Assembly (NCBI GenBank): GCA_964478545.1
Contig: CAYZIS010000001.1
Span: 124,001-188,000 of the forward strand
DNA length: 64,000 nt
Direction: 5' to 3'
Origin: DQWO01 sp964478545
GTDB taxonomy: Bacteria > Desulfobacterota > Anaeroferrophillalia > Anaeroferrophillales > Anaeroferrophillaceae
Positions 41,752 to 51,343 of the stretch are shown here, piece after piece (the stretch's first letter is position 1; each line of letters starts with the position of its first letter). Both the position numbers and the translations under genes were made by a program. The notes below the pieces were generated by a model. It worked only from the letters and a program-made list of their open reading frames with translations. It searched no databases and was not told where the DNA came from.

Positions 41752-43719
41752 ATGAAAAAGATTGCTGTTAGCCTGTTGACTATTGTTGCGGTTTTTTTGC
41801 TGTCGGTTGCTTCGGGTTTTGGCTGGGGGAATGATATACAGATCTATTCCGGCCAGATCAATACCTTCGATGTTGATTATGATCTGGGTACGGGTAATAT
41901 GTTTGTGGCTTTTCAGGCTACCGGGGAAGATATTATCCGGCTCTATTCGTCAACGGATCATGGGATCAACTGGGCTGAAATCGCAGATTTCGGTACCCAC
42001 CCCTACCAGGGAACCACCGCCCGCTCTGATTTAAAGCGCATCCGGGTTATCTACAACAATGGAAAGGTACATATCTTCTGGGTGGATAGTGCTGGTAGCC
42101 TGAATCGGTGGGGGTGTTCATCAACTGGCGGGCAGACAGGGGGAAGCCGCGTCAGCGAGGCGTCCATCGTGGAAGGCAGTTTTTCGGCGACCCTTGATCT
42201 TGGCAGTGGCCGTCTCTATGCCGGCTGGAAGACTGGAACGGAAAGTCAGCTTGTGAGGCAGATCTTTCGTCATTCCGATGATAATGGTATTACCTGGACG
42301 GACAGGTTCAACTGGACAGCCTCTGCCCAGGCCCTGACTCAGAATCTTGCTTACGGTCCCGATGACCATATTCACTTGGCCTTTGGCACAACGCAATATG
42401 GCTCCCCTGAAGAAATCAATTATATTCGTTTCCCGTCATCCGGTGGTCTTTGGGATCATCAGGAGAGAATAACCGATAATGCCATAGCCGATTACGATCC
42501 CCGGGTGGCGGCGGCATATGTCAATGATTCCGGTGTCTGGATTTTATACAACCGTGTTCGGGGTGGCAATGAAATTGATCTGATGAACGCTTACAGTCAG
42601 GATGGCGGCGTTACCTGGAGCGCGCCCAGTGTGGTGGATGCCGAGGATGGCATTGATGAGTATATCGCCGATGTAAAATTTTATAAGGTCCCGGGAAACT
42701 CTTATGTCAATATGGTCTATATCAAGGATGACCCGACAGCTACTCCGGTACGACAGGCCGTCTGGATGTATGCCTCCACCGGGGATCCTTCCTGGAGAGA
42801 AGCTAAAGTTTTTAATGATGAGGATGTTCAGTCCTGGCCTGAAGATACTGCTCCAAGAATTGTTTATTCCCCTGGTGCCAGCGCTTCGGGCGGTGGGGTG
42901 GTTTTCTCCTATGCCGGAGCTCAGGGGTTGTATTTTGACGCTCCATGGATTATTGTCATGGGCAATTTAATGCCGGTATATCCCTTCCCGGTATATCCAC
43001 TTTTGCCCACCCACACGTTGACGGTGACTATCCATGGATCAGGTTCCGTGGTCAGCGCCCCGGCGGGTCTTGATTGTACTCATGATTCAGCCGGAGATAA
43101 GGTCTGCACCCGTGACTTTATGGAAGGTACCGCAGTTGCATTAACCGCTTCTCCCATTGATGGCATGAGTTACACCTCCTTTTTTATTGATTGGTCCGGA
43201 GATTGTTCCGGAAGTGGTGCCTGTCCTTTTGTGATGGATGGCGACAAATCGGTGGAAGCCAACTTTGGGGCCCTGGGAATCCCTGTTTTTGCCCTGGCGG
43301 TTCCTGCCGGCCAGGAAGCCTGGAACTACCCGCCGGTGGAAAATCCGCTGCTCCAGCCCAATCCAGCCCATTGTAAACCTTTTGCGGTCGGCGATCTGAT
43401 GACGGGGAATCTGAGTCTTCAGGTAGGGCTTCCCCCATTTTCAGCCGGGGTGGATGTCTATCTTGCCGTTGAGTTTTCAGGTGCACTGTATCTGATCAAT
43501 GACTGTAATCAATTTAAACTTTGGACTTCTGCTATGACGGAACTTCCCCGCTGGAAGACCAATGCCAGTTTTACCGATATCGACCAATCATTGTACGGGG
43601 ATATTCCTCTTTCTGAATTGCCCTCGGGGTTGTACAATCTCTACATTGCTGTCACCCCAACCGGGGAAATGGACTTCAGTCATTACTATTTTTGGTCCAC
43701 CTATTTTCTGGCACCGTAG
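41752..43719 (+). CDS. Exported sialidase-like (BNR/Asp-box) protein with InlB-like repeat domain
   Basis: The ATG with GGAGGAGGG upstream gives 655 residues with a signal peptide (VSLLTIVAVFLLSVASGFG). The N-terminal two-thirds looks like a beta-propeller with Asp-box motifs STDHGINW, SDDNGITW and SQDGGVTW, as in sialidases and other propellers; the catalytic residues of a true sialidase were not located. Next is a divergent InlB B-repeat-like segment (VTIHGSGSVVSAPAGLDCTH to DKSVEANFG). The last roughly 110 residues (FAVGDLMTGNLSLQVGLPPF ... YIAVTPTGE) form the domain shared with neighbours. It is closed by a terminator. Confidence 0.8.
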   Translation: MKKIAVSLLTIVAVFLLSVASGFGWGNDIQIYSGQINTFDVDYDLGTGNMFVAFQATGEDIIRLYSSTDHGINWAEIADFGTHPYQGTTARSDLKRIRVIYNNGKVHIFWVDSAGSLNRWGCSSTGGQTGGSRVSEASIVEGSFSATLDLGSGRLYAGWKTGTESQLVRQIFRHSDDNGITWTDRFNWTASAQALTQNLAYGPDDHIHLAFGTTQYGSPEEINYIRFPSSGGLWDHQERITDNAIADYDPRVAAAYVNDSGVWILYNRVRGGNEIDLMNAYSQDGGVTWSAPSVVDAEDGIDEYIADVKFYKVPGNSYVNMVYIKDDPTATPVRQAVWMYASTGDPSWREAKVFNDEDVQSWPEDTAPRIVYSPGASASGGGVVFSYAGAQGLYFDAPWIIVMGNLMPVYPFPVYPLLPTHTLTVTIHGSGSVVSAPAGLDCTHDSAGDKVCTRDFMEGTAVALTASPIDGMSYTSFFIDWSGDCSGSGACPFVMDGDKSVEANFGALGIPVFALAVPAGQEAWNYPPVENPLLQPNPAHCKPFAVGDLMTGNLSLQVGLPPFSAGVDVYLAVEFSGALYLINDCNQFKLWTSAMTELPRWKTNASFTDIDQSLYGDIPLSELPSGLYNLYIAVTPTGEMDFSHYYFWSTYFLAP

Positions 43720-43756
43720 CTGAAGGGTTGCGGATAATGAACTGATGTAATGCCGG

Positions 43757-43790
43757 GAGGCCCTTCGACTAGCTAGGAGAAGGGCCTCTT
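43757..43790 (+). terminator. Rho-independent terminator
   Basis: GAGGCCCTTC and GAAGGGCCTC form a perfect 10-bp stem with a 12-nt loop, just after the sialidase-like gene. The following T tract is short (TT then GCG). Confidence 0.65.
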
Positions 43791-43882
43791 TGCGTTGCCA
43801 AAGTGAAGTACGGTCGAAAAGCGACCCCTCAAAGGGTCAAACCGAGGGTGGAATGTATTGTTCGGGGATTCATAAATCAAGA

Positions 43883-45856
43883 ATGACCATGGCCATTCTT
43901 CTCTTTCTTTTTGCTGTTTGCTGGTCCTCTCCGGGCCATGCATGGCATACCCTGCAGCATACAGACATTACCCGGGCTGTTTATGAGCAGCTTCCGGCAG
44001 CGATCCAAGAAGTTTTCCAGCCTTACCTCGACGATATTTTGTGGGCTTCCATGGTCCCTGATATTTTTATTTGGGACTGGGACAATCATGAGTGGAATAT
44101 TCACCGGGAGCTAGGTGATACAACGGCCGCGCCTGCCAGAATTGAAGCTCTGTCACAGGATATTCTCAATGACCTTCGTCAGGAACCGGCGGATATCGCC
44201 GGCGCGGCGGAGAATCTTGGGCTTCTTTCCCACTATCTGGCCGATATCAACCAGCCGCTGCATACGGATGACTATGCAAATGATAATGACTGGATACACT
44301 TCCAGTATGAAATTGATGTCAATAATCATAAGCTGGAATTCCACTATCATCCTCGTGGACTGAGACTCAGGCCGGATATTTATCAGGTGGCAGTTGACAG
44401 TGCCCGGCAGGCAAATCTTTATTATCAGTCAATTATTGATGCCTATGCCGAAGGAGATGGTTTTGCCCATGTTCAGCGGCTTACCAGCTTCAATTACCAG
44501 CGGGCTGTCAGTGATATTGCCGATGTCTGGGCTACTTTGTGGTTTATGGGAACATCAGGCGCGCCGTCCCTGGCCCTGCAGATGAATCAGGCCCGTTTCC
44601 GGCCCGGTGACATGATCCAGTTAACGCTAACGGTATTGCCGGGCAGTCAGGTGGATCGGGTAGCGGATCTTTATGTGGTTGCCGTGGGCCAGGATGGCGG
44701 TTTGTGGTTTATGACCCCTGAGGGAGGATTTTCCCCTGAGATAACGCCGTTTCAAAAATCAAGGGTTGTCTCGTCAGGCAATGAACAAATAATCTTTTCC
44801 TCCCCGCTCGCGAGCTGCAACGCAAGGGCTGATTTTGCGGTTTATGCGCTCCTGGTAGCGCCGGATGCCGACCCGCGTGTTCAGGACTCTTGGTTGAGCA
44901 ACCTGGCCGAGGTCTATTTCCACACGGAACCCCTGCCCGATAACCTGCTTGCTGAGATCAATGATGAACCCTATCTGTTTCCGGCGTCATTACCGGATTC
45001 CTCTGCGGTTGTTGGGCTATCGCTGCACCGCTGGGATTTTATTTTTCTGGGGGAAAAGATTGATGATCCGGCGACGGAAGGTGACGAAAGCCTTTTAAAC
45101 TTGTTGATTCCGGGCAATTTCCGCCATGTCCTTCTTTATCTTGGCCGGGACAGTTTGGGGCGACCGAGTGGTCTTGATCTTGATGACAGGAAATCACCAT
45201 GCCTGAGGGTAGTGCGCTTTCCCGAAATTGAGCCGCTCTATCCCAGCGGCACACGATTGAGCCTGCCAGTAAACATCGAAAATATCCAGGTATACCGGAA
45301 CCGTCAGGCTAAAAGGCTCAAAAAGGAAGAATTGGAGCAACTGCAGGCGGCCGGAGACCAGGTTCTTGAACAAATCATCCATGATTTGCAAACTGATATT
45401 CCCTATCAGATGGTATTCAGCTGGTCGGGGGATTTTACTGATCGGGAGATTTTCCTGGTGGATGACGGCCTTGCCAATGGTGCCAACTGTACGGATTATC
45501 CGCTTTCTCTGCTGGAAGAAAATGCCGGGGTTTGTCTTCATGGTTCCAGAATGACCGCCGACGAGGTGGAAGCGTATTTTCGTTTCGATCCTGCAGGTGT
45601 CCAGGCGGACATTCCCGATGACTGGAATCCTTTCCCGTTTTCGGTGACCGTTGCAGACATCCTGGAAATGGGGTATTTCCTGGAGGATCCACCACCCCAT
45701 ATATTCCCCTGCGATAACAGTGAGGAAACCGGCGTGCCCCTGCCGGCAAAGCTGATCAACAGTCCTCAACTTATCGATATCGATCCGGTGCCGTTGCCTG
45801 TGGTGTATGATGATTGGGCGCCGGAACCGATGGAAGCCAAGGAATGCTGTAAGTGA
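43883..45856 (+). CDS. Exported zinc-dependent phospholipase C / S1-P1 nuclease-like protein
   Basis: With the ATG chosen, a short signal peptide ends at GHA, leaving mature Trp21 at the new N terminus as in zinc phospholipases C. Candidate zinc ligands keep the spacing of that family: Asp60 and His74 (14 apart), then SHYLADINQPLHTDD with His117, Asp121 and His127, and His139 plus Glu143. The remaining 500 residues are extra. They include a segment (FRPGDMIQLTLTVLPG, ADLYVVAVGQDGGLWFMTPE) that resembles the domain shared with neighbouring exported proteins. An upstream ATG ten codons earlier is possible. Phospholipase or nuclease activity cannot be told apart here. Confidence 0.8.
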   Translation: MTMAILLFLFAVCWSSPGHAWHTLQHTDITRAVYEQLPAAIQEVFQPYLDDILWASMVPDIFIWDWDNHEWNIHRELGDTTAAPARIEALSQDILNDLRQEPADIAGAAENLGLLSHYLADINQPLHTDDYANDNDWIHFQYEIDVNNHKLEFHYHPRGLRLRPDIYQVAVDSARQANLYYQSIIDAYAEGDGFAHVQRLTSFNYQRAVSDIADVWATLWFMGTSGAPSLALQMNQARFRPGDMIQLTLTVLPGSQVDRVADLYVVAVGQDGGLWFMTPEGGFSPEITPFQKSRVVSSGNEQIIFSSPLASCNARADFAVYALLVAPDADPRVQDSWLSNLAEVYFHTEPLPDNLLAEINDEPYLFPASLPDSSAVVGLSLHRWDFIFLGEKIDDPATEGDESLLNLLIPGNFRHVLLYLGRDSLGRPSGLDLDDRKSPCLRVVRFPEIEPLYPSGTRLSLPVNIENIQVYRNRQAKRLKKEELEQLQAAGDQVLEQIIHDLQTDIPYQMVFSWSGDFTDREIFLVDDGLANGANCTDYPLSLLEENAGVCLHGSRMTADEVEAYFRFDPAGVQADIPDDWNPFPFSVTVADILEMGYFLEDPPPHIFPCDNSEETGVPLPAKLINSPQLIDIDPVPLPVVYDDWAPEPMEAKECCK

Positions 45857-45972
45857 TTTGCTGCTTCTGTCTGTCGGAATTTCAGGGGGTTTGGTCTGAC
45901 TTGATATTTGCCGTTTCAGATGTTATAATATTTGTTCAGAATAAGCTTTCATCATCTAAAAAGGAGGAAGTT

Positions 45973-47847
45973 ATGAAAATCAGATCTTTCTGTCGTTCAT
46001 TTTTGTTGATGGTCATCTTATTGTTTACGTTTCAATCCGCTTGTTTTGCCGTGAATCATATCTATGCAACTTTTGAGGGAACGACGGATTACACCCATTA
46101 TACGCCTTCTGTTTTCCTGCCTGGCCACGTTGTTCCCACGGCGCCCAACAGCTCTGACCGTCCCTGTTTTCTGGATAAAGTTGATGATTTTACGGTGGAA
46201 AACAGCAGCACCATTTCAGGTCCAACCCTGGCGACCGGTAATTTTATGCGCGTTCAGGATTCGGATAATTATTTTGCCAATGGGGCGCATTTTGATTTTT
46301 ATGACCGCACCTTCAGCAGCGGCTGTGTCCGGGTATCCTGGGATGTCCTGTTTGAATCCTATGACGATTATTTTTTCTATTTCCGCAATGGAAGAGGAGA
46401 TGATTTCTACCATCCTGCCAAAAGCAGCATAGCCAATATCTATGCTTTCAACGATAAAACCCTGGCTTTTGAGAGTAAGGATGGCAGGACTTTTTCAACC
46501 ACCTATGAAACCGGTATCCCGGTTCATTTTGAATGTTATTTTGATTTGGACAATAATCGCTGGGCAGTGGCAGTAAATGATGAGGTGCTGTTTAACGATG
46601 CGGCAATCGATAATCTGCCACTGGGACTTTTTATCCCCGGTTATGTTCACGATCAAAATTTCACCGGGGCCATGCAGGTGGATAATATCCAGATGACTCC
46701 CAGGGATGCCTGTGAATGGCCGCAGATGAATGCCCAATGCCCCAGTGGTCTGCCGGATCCCCAGCTGGTTTTAACCGGGACGCGGAACATCATCATCAAT
46801 GGTGTCCAAAGGCTCCAATATTTACTTTCGGTAACCAATCGCAACGCCTATCCTGAAGCACTCTTTGTCCCTTCCTCAACCCTGCCTGCCTGTGGCACTA
46901 ATACCAATTCATCCAGAACCTGGGTTGATATTTTTGACCAGGATGACAATAGAATCTATGGATTTTGCGCCCTTGGTACCCCTGAAAATCTCGATGGTTT
47001 ATGGTTTGATAACGCCATGGCTGATCCGGGGATGAATGCTGTGCGGGTCATCTTCAATGACCGTTTCTGTAATCGGGAATATCCGTCAAACCTGGTGGCT
47101 ATTACCCCTGATATGTTTGCCACTGTTACCATGACCATCAACGGTTCCGGCAAGGTTCATACGAGTGATGGGTTTGATTGTGTTCATGATCAATTGAGTG
47201 GTTCCCAGAGTTGCACTCTGACCTATCTGAAAGGTCAAACAATAAGCTTTTATCCGGAGCCCATCAGCGGGAATGATTATACCAGTTCATTTTCTCAATG
47301 GAGTGGTGGGTCTTGCTCTGGTACGGGAGTTTGTACTCTGACGGTTACCGGCGATATGGCAGTAGATGCTCAATTTGGGGCAGTAGGTATTCCTGTTTAT
47401 CAGGAAGCCTTGCCGATTCCTTCATTGGTCCATTATTTTGAATATGATCCGGTTGTTGCCCCAGTTTATAATAATGACCCGTCCGCCTGTAAACCATTCG
47501 CGGCTGGAAATCTTGCCCAGGGTAAGCTGGAACTTCAAATGGGTCTTCCGCCTTTTTCCGGACCGGTAGATGTCTATCTTGCTCTGTATGCCCCGGCGAT
47601 TAATCCCCAGGAAATCTATTTACTGGTGCCGGTGGCTCCTTTAGGCTACACGTTGGCGCCTTTGTCCAGTGGGTTGGTGCCCTGGAAAACGGCGGTAGCC
47701 GATCCCGAATCCCAGAACTTTTATGGTAGTATTCCTTTGACGATCTTTCCTGCGGGTGCTTACTCTTTATTTACTCTGGTAACTCCCGCAGGGGCAAGCC
47801 AGTTGACGGACTATTATCTCTGGGTAAGTACGTTTGCCGTACAATGA
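45973..47847 (+). CDS. Exported lectin-like protein with InlB-like repeat and shared C-terminal domain
   Basis: The ATG after AAGGAGGAAG gives 624 residues with a signal peptide (FLLMVILLFTFQSACFA). The N-terminal 230 residues have the look of a concanavalin/LamG-type jelly roll (FDFYDRTFSSGCVRVSWDVL, RWAVAVNDEVLFND, FTGAMQVDNIQM). A divergent InlB-like segment (MTINGSGKVHTSDGFDCVHD to DMAVDAQFG) and the shared C-terminal domain (FAAGNLAQGKLELQMGLPPF ... FTLVTPAGA) follow and closely parallel the sialidase-like protein two genes upstream. It is probably a secreted adhesive or binding protein. No enzymatic motif is seen. Confidence 0.75.
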   Translation: MKIRSFCRSFLLMVILLFTFQSACFAVNHIYATFEGTTDYTHYTPSVFLPGHVVPTAPNSSDRPCFLDKVDDFTVENSSTISGPTLATGNFMRVQDSDNYFANGAHFDFYDRTFSSGCVRVSWDVLFESYDDYFFYFRNGRGDDFYHPAKSSIANIYAFNDKTLAFESKDGRTFSTTYETGIPVHFECYFDLDNNRWAVAVNDEVLFNDAAIDNLPLGLFIPGYVHDQNFTGAMQVDNIQMTPRDACEWPQMNAQCPSGLPDPQLVLTGTRNIIINGVQRLQYLLSVTNRNAYPEALFVPSSTLPACGTNTNSSRTWVDIFDQDDNRIYGFCALGTPENLDGLWFDNAMADPGMNAVRVIFNDRFCNREYPSNLVAITPDMFATVTMTINGSGKVHTSDGFDCVHDQLSGSQSCTLTYLKGQTISFYPEPISGNDYTSSFSQWSGGSCSGTGVCTLTVTGDMAVDAQFGAVGIPVYQEALPIPSLVHYFEYDPVVAPVYNNDPSACKPFAAGNLAQGKLELQMGLPPFSGPVDVYLALYAPAINPQEIYLLVPVAPLGYTLAPLSSGLVPWKTAVADPESQNFYGSIPLTIFPAGAYSLFTLVTPAGASQLTDYYLWVSTFAVQ

Positions 47848-47962
47848 GAGGTTAAAGGGCTATACTTTTCTTGAAGAAAATGATAGTTGTCAAACATGTT
47901 TTTCATCTGCAAACACTGAATATTTCTAGCGTCAAACCGGATATTGAAAAAAGGAGCCGATT

Positions 47963-50008
47963 ATGTCAATCCGTTATCTGCCGTCCCGTTTGAAAAAGTG
48001 GTCATTATTTCTTTTCCTGTTTCTGTTTATCGGTGGTTTTGCCACTGCTTCCAGCGGTTTTGCCGCCTGTGACTATTTGTCATCAGGTGATTTTTCTTCC
48101 GGTAGTGGCTGGATAGTGGAAACTAAAGATTACTGGTCGATTTATAACGGGATGCTTGATGTTCAGAATAATGATTCGGGGTATAGTTCCTATACAAGAC
48201 GTGATTTTGCGCCATCGGGTTTTTTCAGCGTTGATACTGAGATTAGTATCGTCAACACCACAGGTCAAGATGACCGGGTGGGAGTCAGTATCTCCACCAG
48301 TGGTGATGTACTTTTTGGCTTTACTGGAGAGAGCAAAGAATATACGACCCACAGAGTTATCTGCTACTATTATCCCCACACCGGACAGTTGAAGTTTAAA
48401 TTGTATGATGTTGCCGAAGGATGGGTAGCCCCGCTGGCGGCCCGTTCAGTTTCCGGTACCGTACAATCCATCGGCCTCAGCATGGTGGCTGACGGGGTGA
48501 TTTTCCGGGTAAACGGCCAGGATACTACGTACAAACTTACGGGAGATCTTTCTTGGGGTGGGCATATTGTTATCGATACGTTGAAATTGATGGGGGTGGG
48601 GGCCGGTCTCCATGCCCGTTTCGACAATGTCTGCGCTTCAGCCTATGAAGTTACTGATTTTCCCCCCGGAAACGCCATGCCCATGCCCAGCGGCCAGGAT
48701 GTTTTGGCCACCGCCCCGGCGGTTTCTCCGGTAACCAGCATTGTTCCTGCCTCGGCGAATCCCCTTGGTTTTGGGCCGGTGGCCAGCGGCGGTTCGACCC
48801 TCTCCCTGAGTGCCGGCCTCAGCGGCCTGACGGCTCCGGTTGATTTGTATGTGGGGATTGGGGTAGGACCACTAATCTATCTTTTTGCTGCTGATAACAG
48901 CCTGCATCCGCTTGCCGATGGCCTGACAAAATGGCGGGCCAACACCACCGGTGGCCTGAATAATGTGCCAGTGTTGCCGCCTGGCATTGATATGTCCGGG
49001 ATCCCCGGTACCTACGATTTTTATTTTATTATGGCACCAGCCGGACGTCTGGATGTTTTTCGTCTCTGGGTGACGCAACTGGTTGTCGGAGGTGGCTCTT
49101 CGGTGGTCACTGACAAGCCCATGGAAGCGGAGGTCAGGCAGAATATCGACCTTATCTTCGGTCTTACCTCAGGATTTACCGGCGGCCTGACGGAACTTTC
49201 GGAGATATTTGAAGAAGAGCAGGTGGTTACTATCAGTCCAGAGTTGGATTTAATGGGCATTTTAAATGGTGCTCCGATTCCCTCGCCTATCACCATCAGC
49301 GCAGATTTTGGTTCCGGTTATCGTATGGAATCCGGCAGCCTCATGAGCGGCAGCGCCCAGATCGTGATCTCAAACGTGGTTTTTGGCCAGCAGGGACTAG
49401 GGGCTGATTTTTCGGGAACCTTTAGTAACGTTATGAAAGATGGAGCAGCTTTTGCAAACGGCCAGGTATTGGGTAATATTCATATGACTGAAGGTGCCGG
49501 TGAACAAGCAATTGTTTCCGGCCAGATAACCTTCAATAACCTGTCCATCAGCGGCCAGCAGATGTCAGGTGAGATTGAGATTTCAGGAACCATGGATATT
49601 CCTTCCGAATTGGATTTGTCAAATCCGACCGAATTGATGGCAAACATCACCCTGAAATTTATTAATTTTTCCTCCGGTGCTTATACAATCAATAGCGGTA
49701 CTATCGATATTGTCAGCGCCGGGAGCGACAGCATCACGGTGACCACCAACCTGCAGACCGGTGCAGGTCCAGTGAATTTGAATATGCTGTTAACCGGGAC
49801 TCCCACTGGTGCGATGGCTATCAATACAACTTCCCCCGGCGCCGCGGGTCCCTATACCCTTTCCATGAATAATGTGACCTTGGACGACAGCTGTGCCAAT
49901 TATCCTGCTGGTGGAAGCGTTTCTTTTACCAGCAGCAGCACGGGAAAAACCGGGGTGGTAACCTTTACCGGCGCCTGTGACGGCAGCTATAGATACAGCG
50001 AGCAATAG
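47963..50008 (+). CDS. Exported lectin-like protein with shared domain
   Basis: A 681-residue protein with AAGGAG before the ATG and a signal peptide (FLFLFLFIGGFATASSGFA). The N-terminal part again resembles a jelly-roll lectin domain (DVQNNDSGYSSYTRRDF, FRVNGQDTTYKL, LHARFDNVCAS). The middle carries the shared domain (GSTLSLSAGLSGLTAPVDLY ... YFIMAPAGR). The last 300 residues are serine-, glycine- and threonine-rich with alternating beta-like segments (SGQITFNNLSISGQQMSGEI), suggesting a long beta-solenoid. It closes the plus-strand run and is followed by a strong terminator. No function beyond a likely surface or matrix role is proposed. Confidence 0.72.
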   Translation: MSIRYLPSRLKKWSLFLFLFLFIGGFATASSGFAACDYLSSGDFSSGSGWIVETKDYWSIYNGMLDVQNNDSGYSSYTRRDFAPSGFFSVDTEISIVNTTGQDDRVGVSISTSGDVLFGFTGESKEYTTHRVICYYYPHTGQLKFKLYDVAEGWVAPLAARSVSGTVQSIGLSMVADGVIFRVNGQDTTYKLTGDLSWGGHIVIDTLKLMGVGAGLHARFDNVCASAYEVTDFPPGNAMPMPSGQDVLATAPAVSPVTSIVPASANPLGFGPVASGGSTLSLSAGLSGLTAPVDLYVGIGVGPLIYLFAADNSLHPLADGLTKWRANTTGGLNNVPVLPPGIDMSGIPGTYDFYFIMAPAGRLDVFRLWVTQLVVGGGSSVVTDKPMEAEVRQNIDLIFGLTSGFTGGLTELSEIFEEEQVVTISPELDLMGILNGAPIPSPITISADFGSGYRMESGSLMSGSAQIVISNVVFGQQGLGADFSGTFSNVMKDGAAFANGQVLGNIHMTEGAGEQAIVSGQITFNNLSISGQQMSGEIEISGTMDIPSELDLSNPTELMANITLKFINFSSGAYTINSGTIDIVSAGSDSITVTTNLQTGAGPVNLNMLLTGTPTGAMAINTTSPGAAGPYTLSMNNVTLDDSCANYPAGGSVSFTSSSTGKTGVVTFTGACDGSYRYSEQ

Positions 50009-50040
50009 TTTCAACGTATTTTCAGCTAAAATTTTTTAGG

Positions 50041-50077
50041 AAAGCCCCGGGATATTATTTCCCGGGGCTTTTTTTTT
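50041..50077 (+). terminator. Strong rho-independent terminator
   Basis: AAAGCCCCGGGA and TCCCGGGGCTTT form a long GC-rich stem followed by a T run. It ends the exported-protein series. Confidence 0.88.
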
Positions 50078-50101
50078 GAGTTTGTGGAGAGCAATTATCG
50101 G

Positions 50102-50135
50102 GGATGTCCCTGGCAATGAAATTCAGAAAATTGAG
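50102..50135 (+). repeat. MITE family A right-end remnant
   Basis: CCCTGGCAATGAAATTCAGA then AAATTGAG matches the right end of the 52.1-52.4 kb copy (CCCTGGCAATGCAAGTCAGA then AAGTTGAG) with a few changes. It abuts the stop codon of the outer-membrane barrel gene. Confidence 0.6.
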
Positions 50136-51329
50136 TTAATAGGTGAATTCAAGGCCGATCATAAAGCTTGAATCAATGATGCTGTTCAGCTCACTTTGCC
50201 GGTTGCCGTGGTTGATGGTTCCGGTGGCAAAAAGCTGGCTGTGATCTCCCAGGTTGTATTCACCATGGGCGAGCAGTGAAAATGATTTGTCATCAAGGTT
50301 GATGGTGTCCCGGAGCAGGATGTTCCAGTTAGACAGGAGGTCATGATCATAGTATTGCAGCAGAAGATAATGTTTAAGAAACAGGCTTTCACGTGTTTCC
50401 GTTTCATCAAGAGTCGCCAATTTTTTTATCAGTGATCCATGACTGATCCCACTGCCATTATAAAAATATTCTCCGGAAATAGTGCCTCCACCCTCAAGAG
50501 TGTAAGAACAGCCGCTAAGCATCTCCAGCTCTTCATCGGACACACTGCCCTCACTGTAGATGATGGTTGAGTCGCTGACGTTCCAGCTCAGAAACCCGCC
50601 TAAACGCATGGTTTCAGTGGTTTCCTGGTAGGAAGTAATCAGGCTGAAATACGCTGTATCGGCCAGGTAATCCAACTTGACGGCATAGGTTTTTTCGAAA
50701 GCCGTCAGCAATTTTTTCCGGCCCTGGTCGGTGTTGATGATGAGGGAACATGACCAGTTAAGATTCGGGCTCCAGATCAGCCGGCCATAATCGGCACCGG
50801 GAACCTCAATTTTCGGTTGGTTCCGACCATTATAGCTCGAAAAAGGATTTGAGGGGGAGAGGAGAAACGCCGGTCCCCACTGCAGGTCTTCACGTCCGTA
50901 GGAAAGCAGCACACTTTCGCTGACGGGCAGGCGGACGGCGTATTCATGGACAAAAAGATCGGTATCGGTTTTTGATTGGCCTTTTTTGGCACCGTCATGC
51001 CAATGATTCCAGTCTAAGGTAAGGCGAGGCTTGAAACATAGCTGCAATTTGGGGAACGTTGCCAGAAAATCTGGTCGAAGAGAAGATTCTAGCGTTTGGC
51101 TGCTGATGCTAAGATGATTGTTGCGGTTGAGATCAGATGCAGCCGGCTGTTGAAACTGGCTGAAATTTAACCAGTTTACTCTGAGATCAATGGCATCCCA
51201 AGGTATGTTCAGGGATGAGTTAGCGCTGTGATCGGCAGGCGGGAACGCAAAAACAAGTAATGGCGGGTACATTTCAAGGGCAAAAAGCAGTATGAGCAGC
51301 AAAAGTACAGGGCGCCATTTCATCTTCAT
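50136..51329 (-). CDS. Outer-membrane beta-barrel protein of the lipid-export-like operon
   Basis: A 397-residue protein with a signal peptide (LLLLILLFALEMYPPLLVFA) and alternating amphipathic strands to the end. The C terminus SSFMIGLEFTY ends in an aromatic residue, as expected for BAM substrates. A YGREDLQWGPAFLLSPSNPF stretch with strand-turn patterns is seen mid-protein. ATG at codon 4 of the open frame is preferred over TTG. It is the last gene of the operon with the fused prenyl enzyme, ABC exporter and LolA-like protein (5-17 nt behind the latter), so it may receive the cargo at the outer membrane. The family could not be named with certainty. Confidence 0.75.
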   Translation of the reverse strand: MKMKWRPVLLLLILLFALEMYPPLLVFAFPPADHSANSSLNIPWDAIDLRVNWLNFSQFQQPAASDLNRNNHLSISSQTLESSLRPDFLATFPKLQLCFKPRLTLDWNHWHDGAKKGQSKTDTDLFVHEYAVRLPVSESVLLSYGREDLQWGPAFLLSPSNPFSSYNGRNQPKIEVPGADYGRLIWSPNLNWSCSLIINTDQGRKKLLTAFEKTYAVKLDYLADTAYFSLITSYQETTETMRLGGFLSWNVSDSTIIYSEGSVSDEELEMLSGCSYTLEGGGTISGEYFYNGSGISHGSLIKKLATLDETETRESLFLKHYLLLQYYDHDLLSNWNILLRDTINLDDKSFSLLAHGEYNLGDHSQLFATGTINHGNRQSELNSIIDSSFMIGLEFTY

Positions 51330-51343
51330 CGGGATCAACTTTT

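Noticed and set aside
41752..43719. True sialidase activity for the Asp-box protein
   Set aside because: Asp-boxes occur in many propellers, and the arginine triad and catalytic Tyr/Glu of sialidases could not be located.
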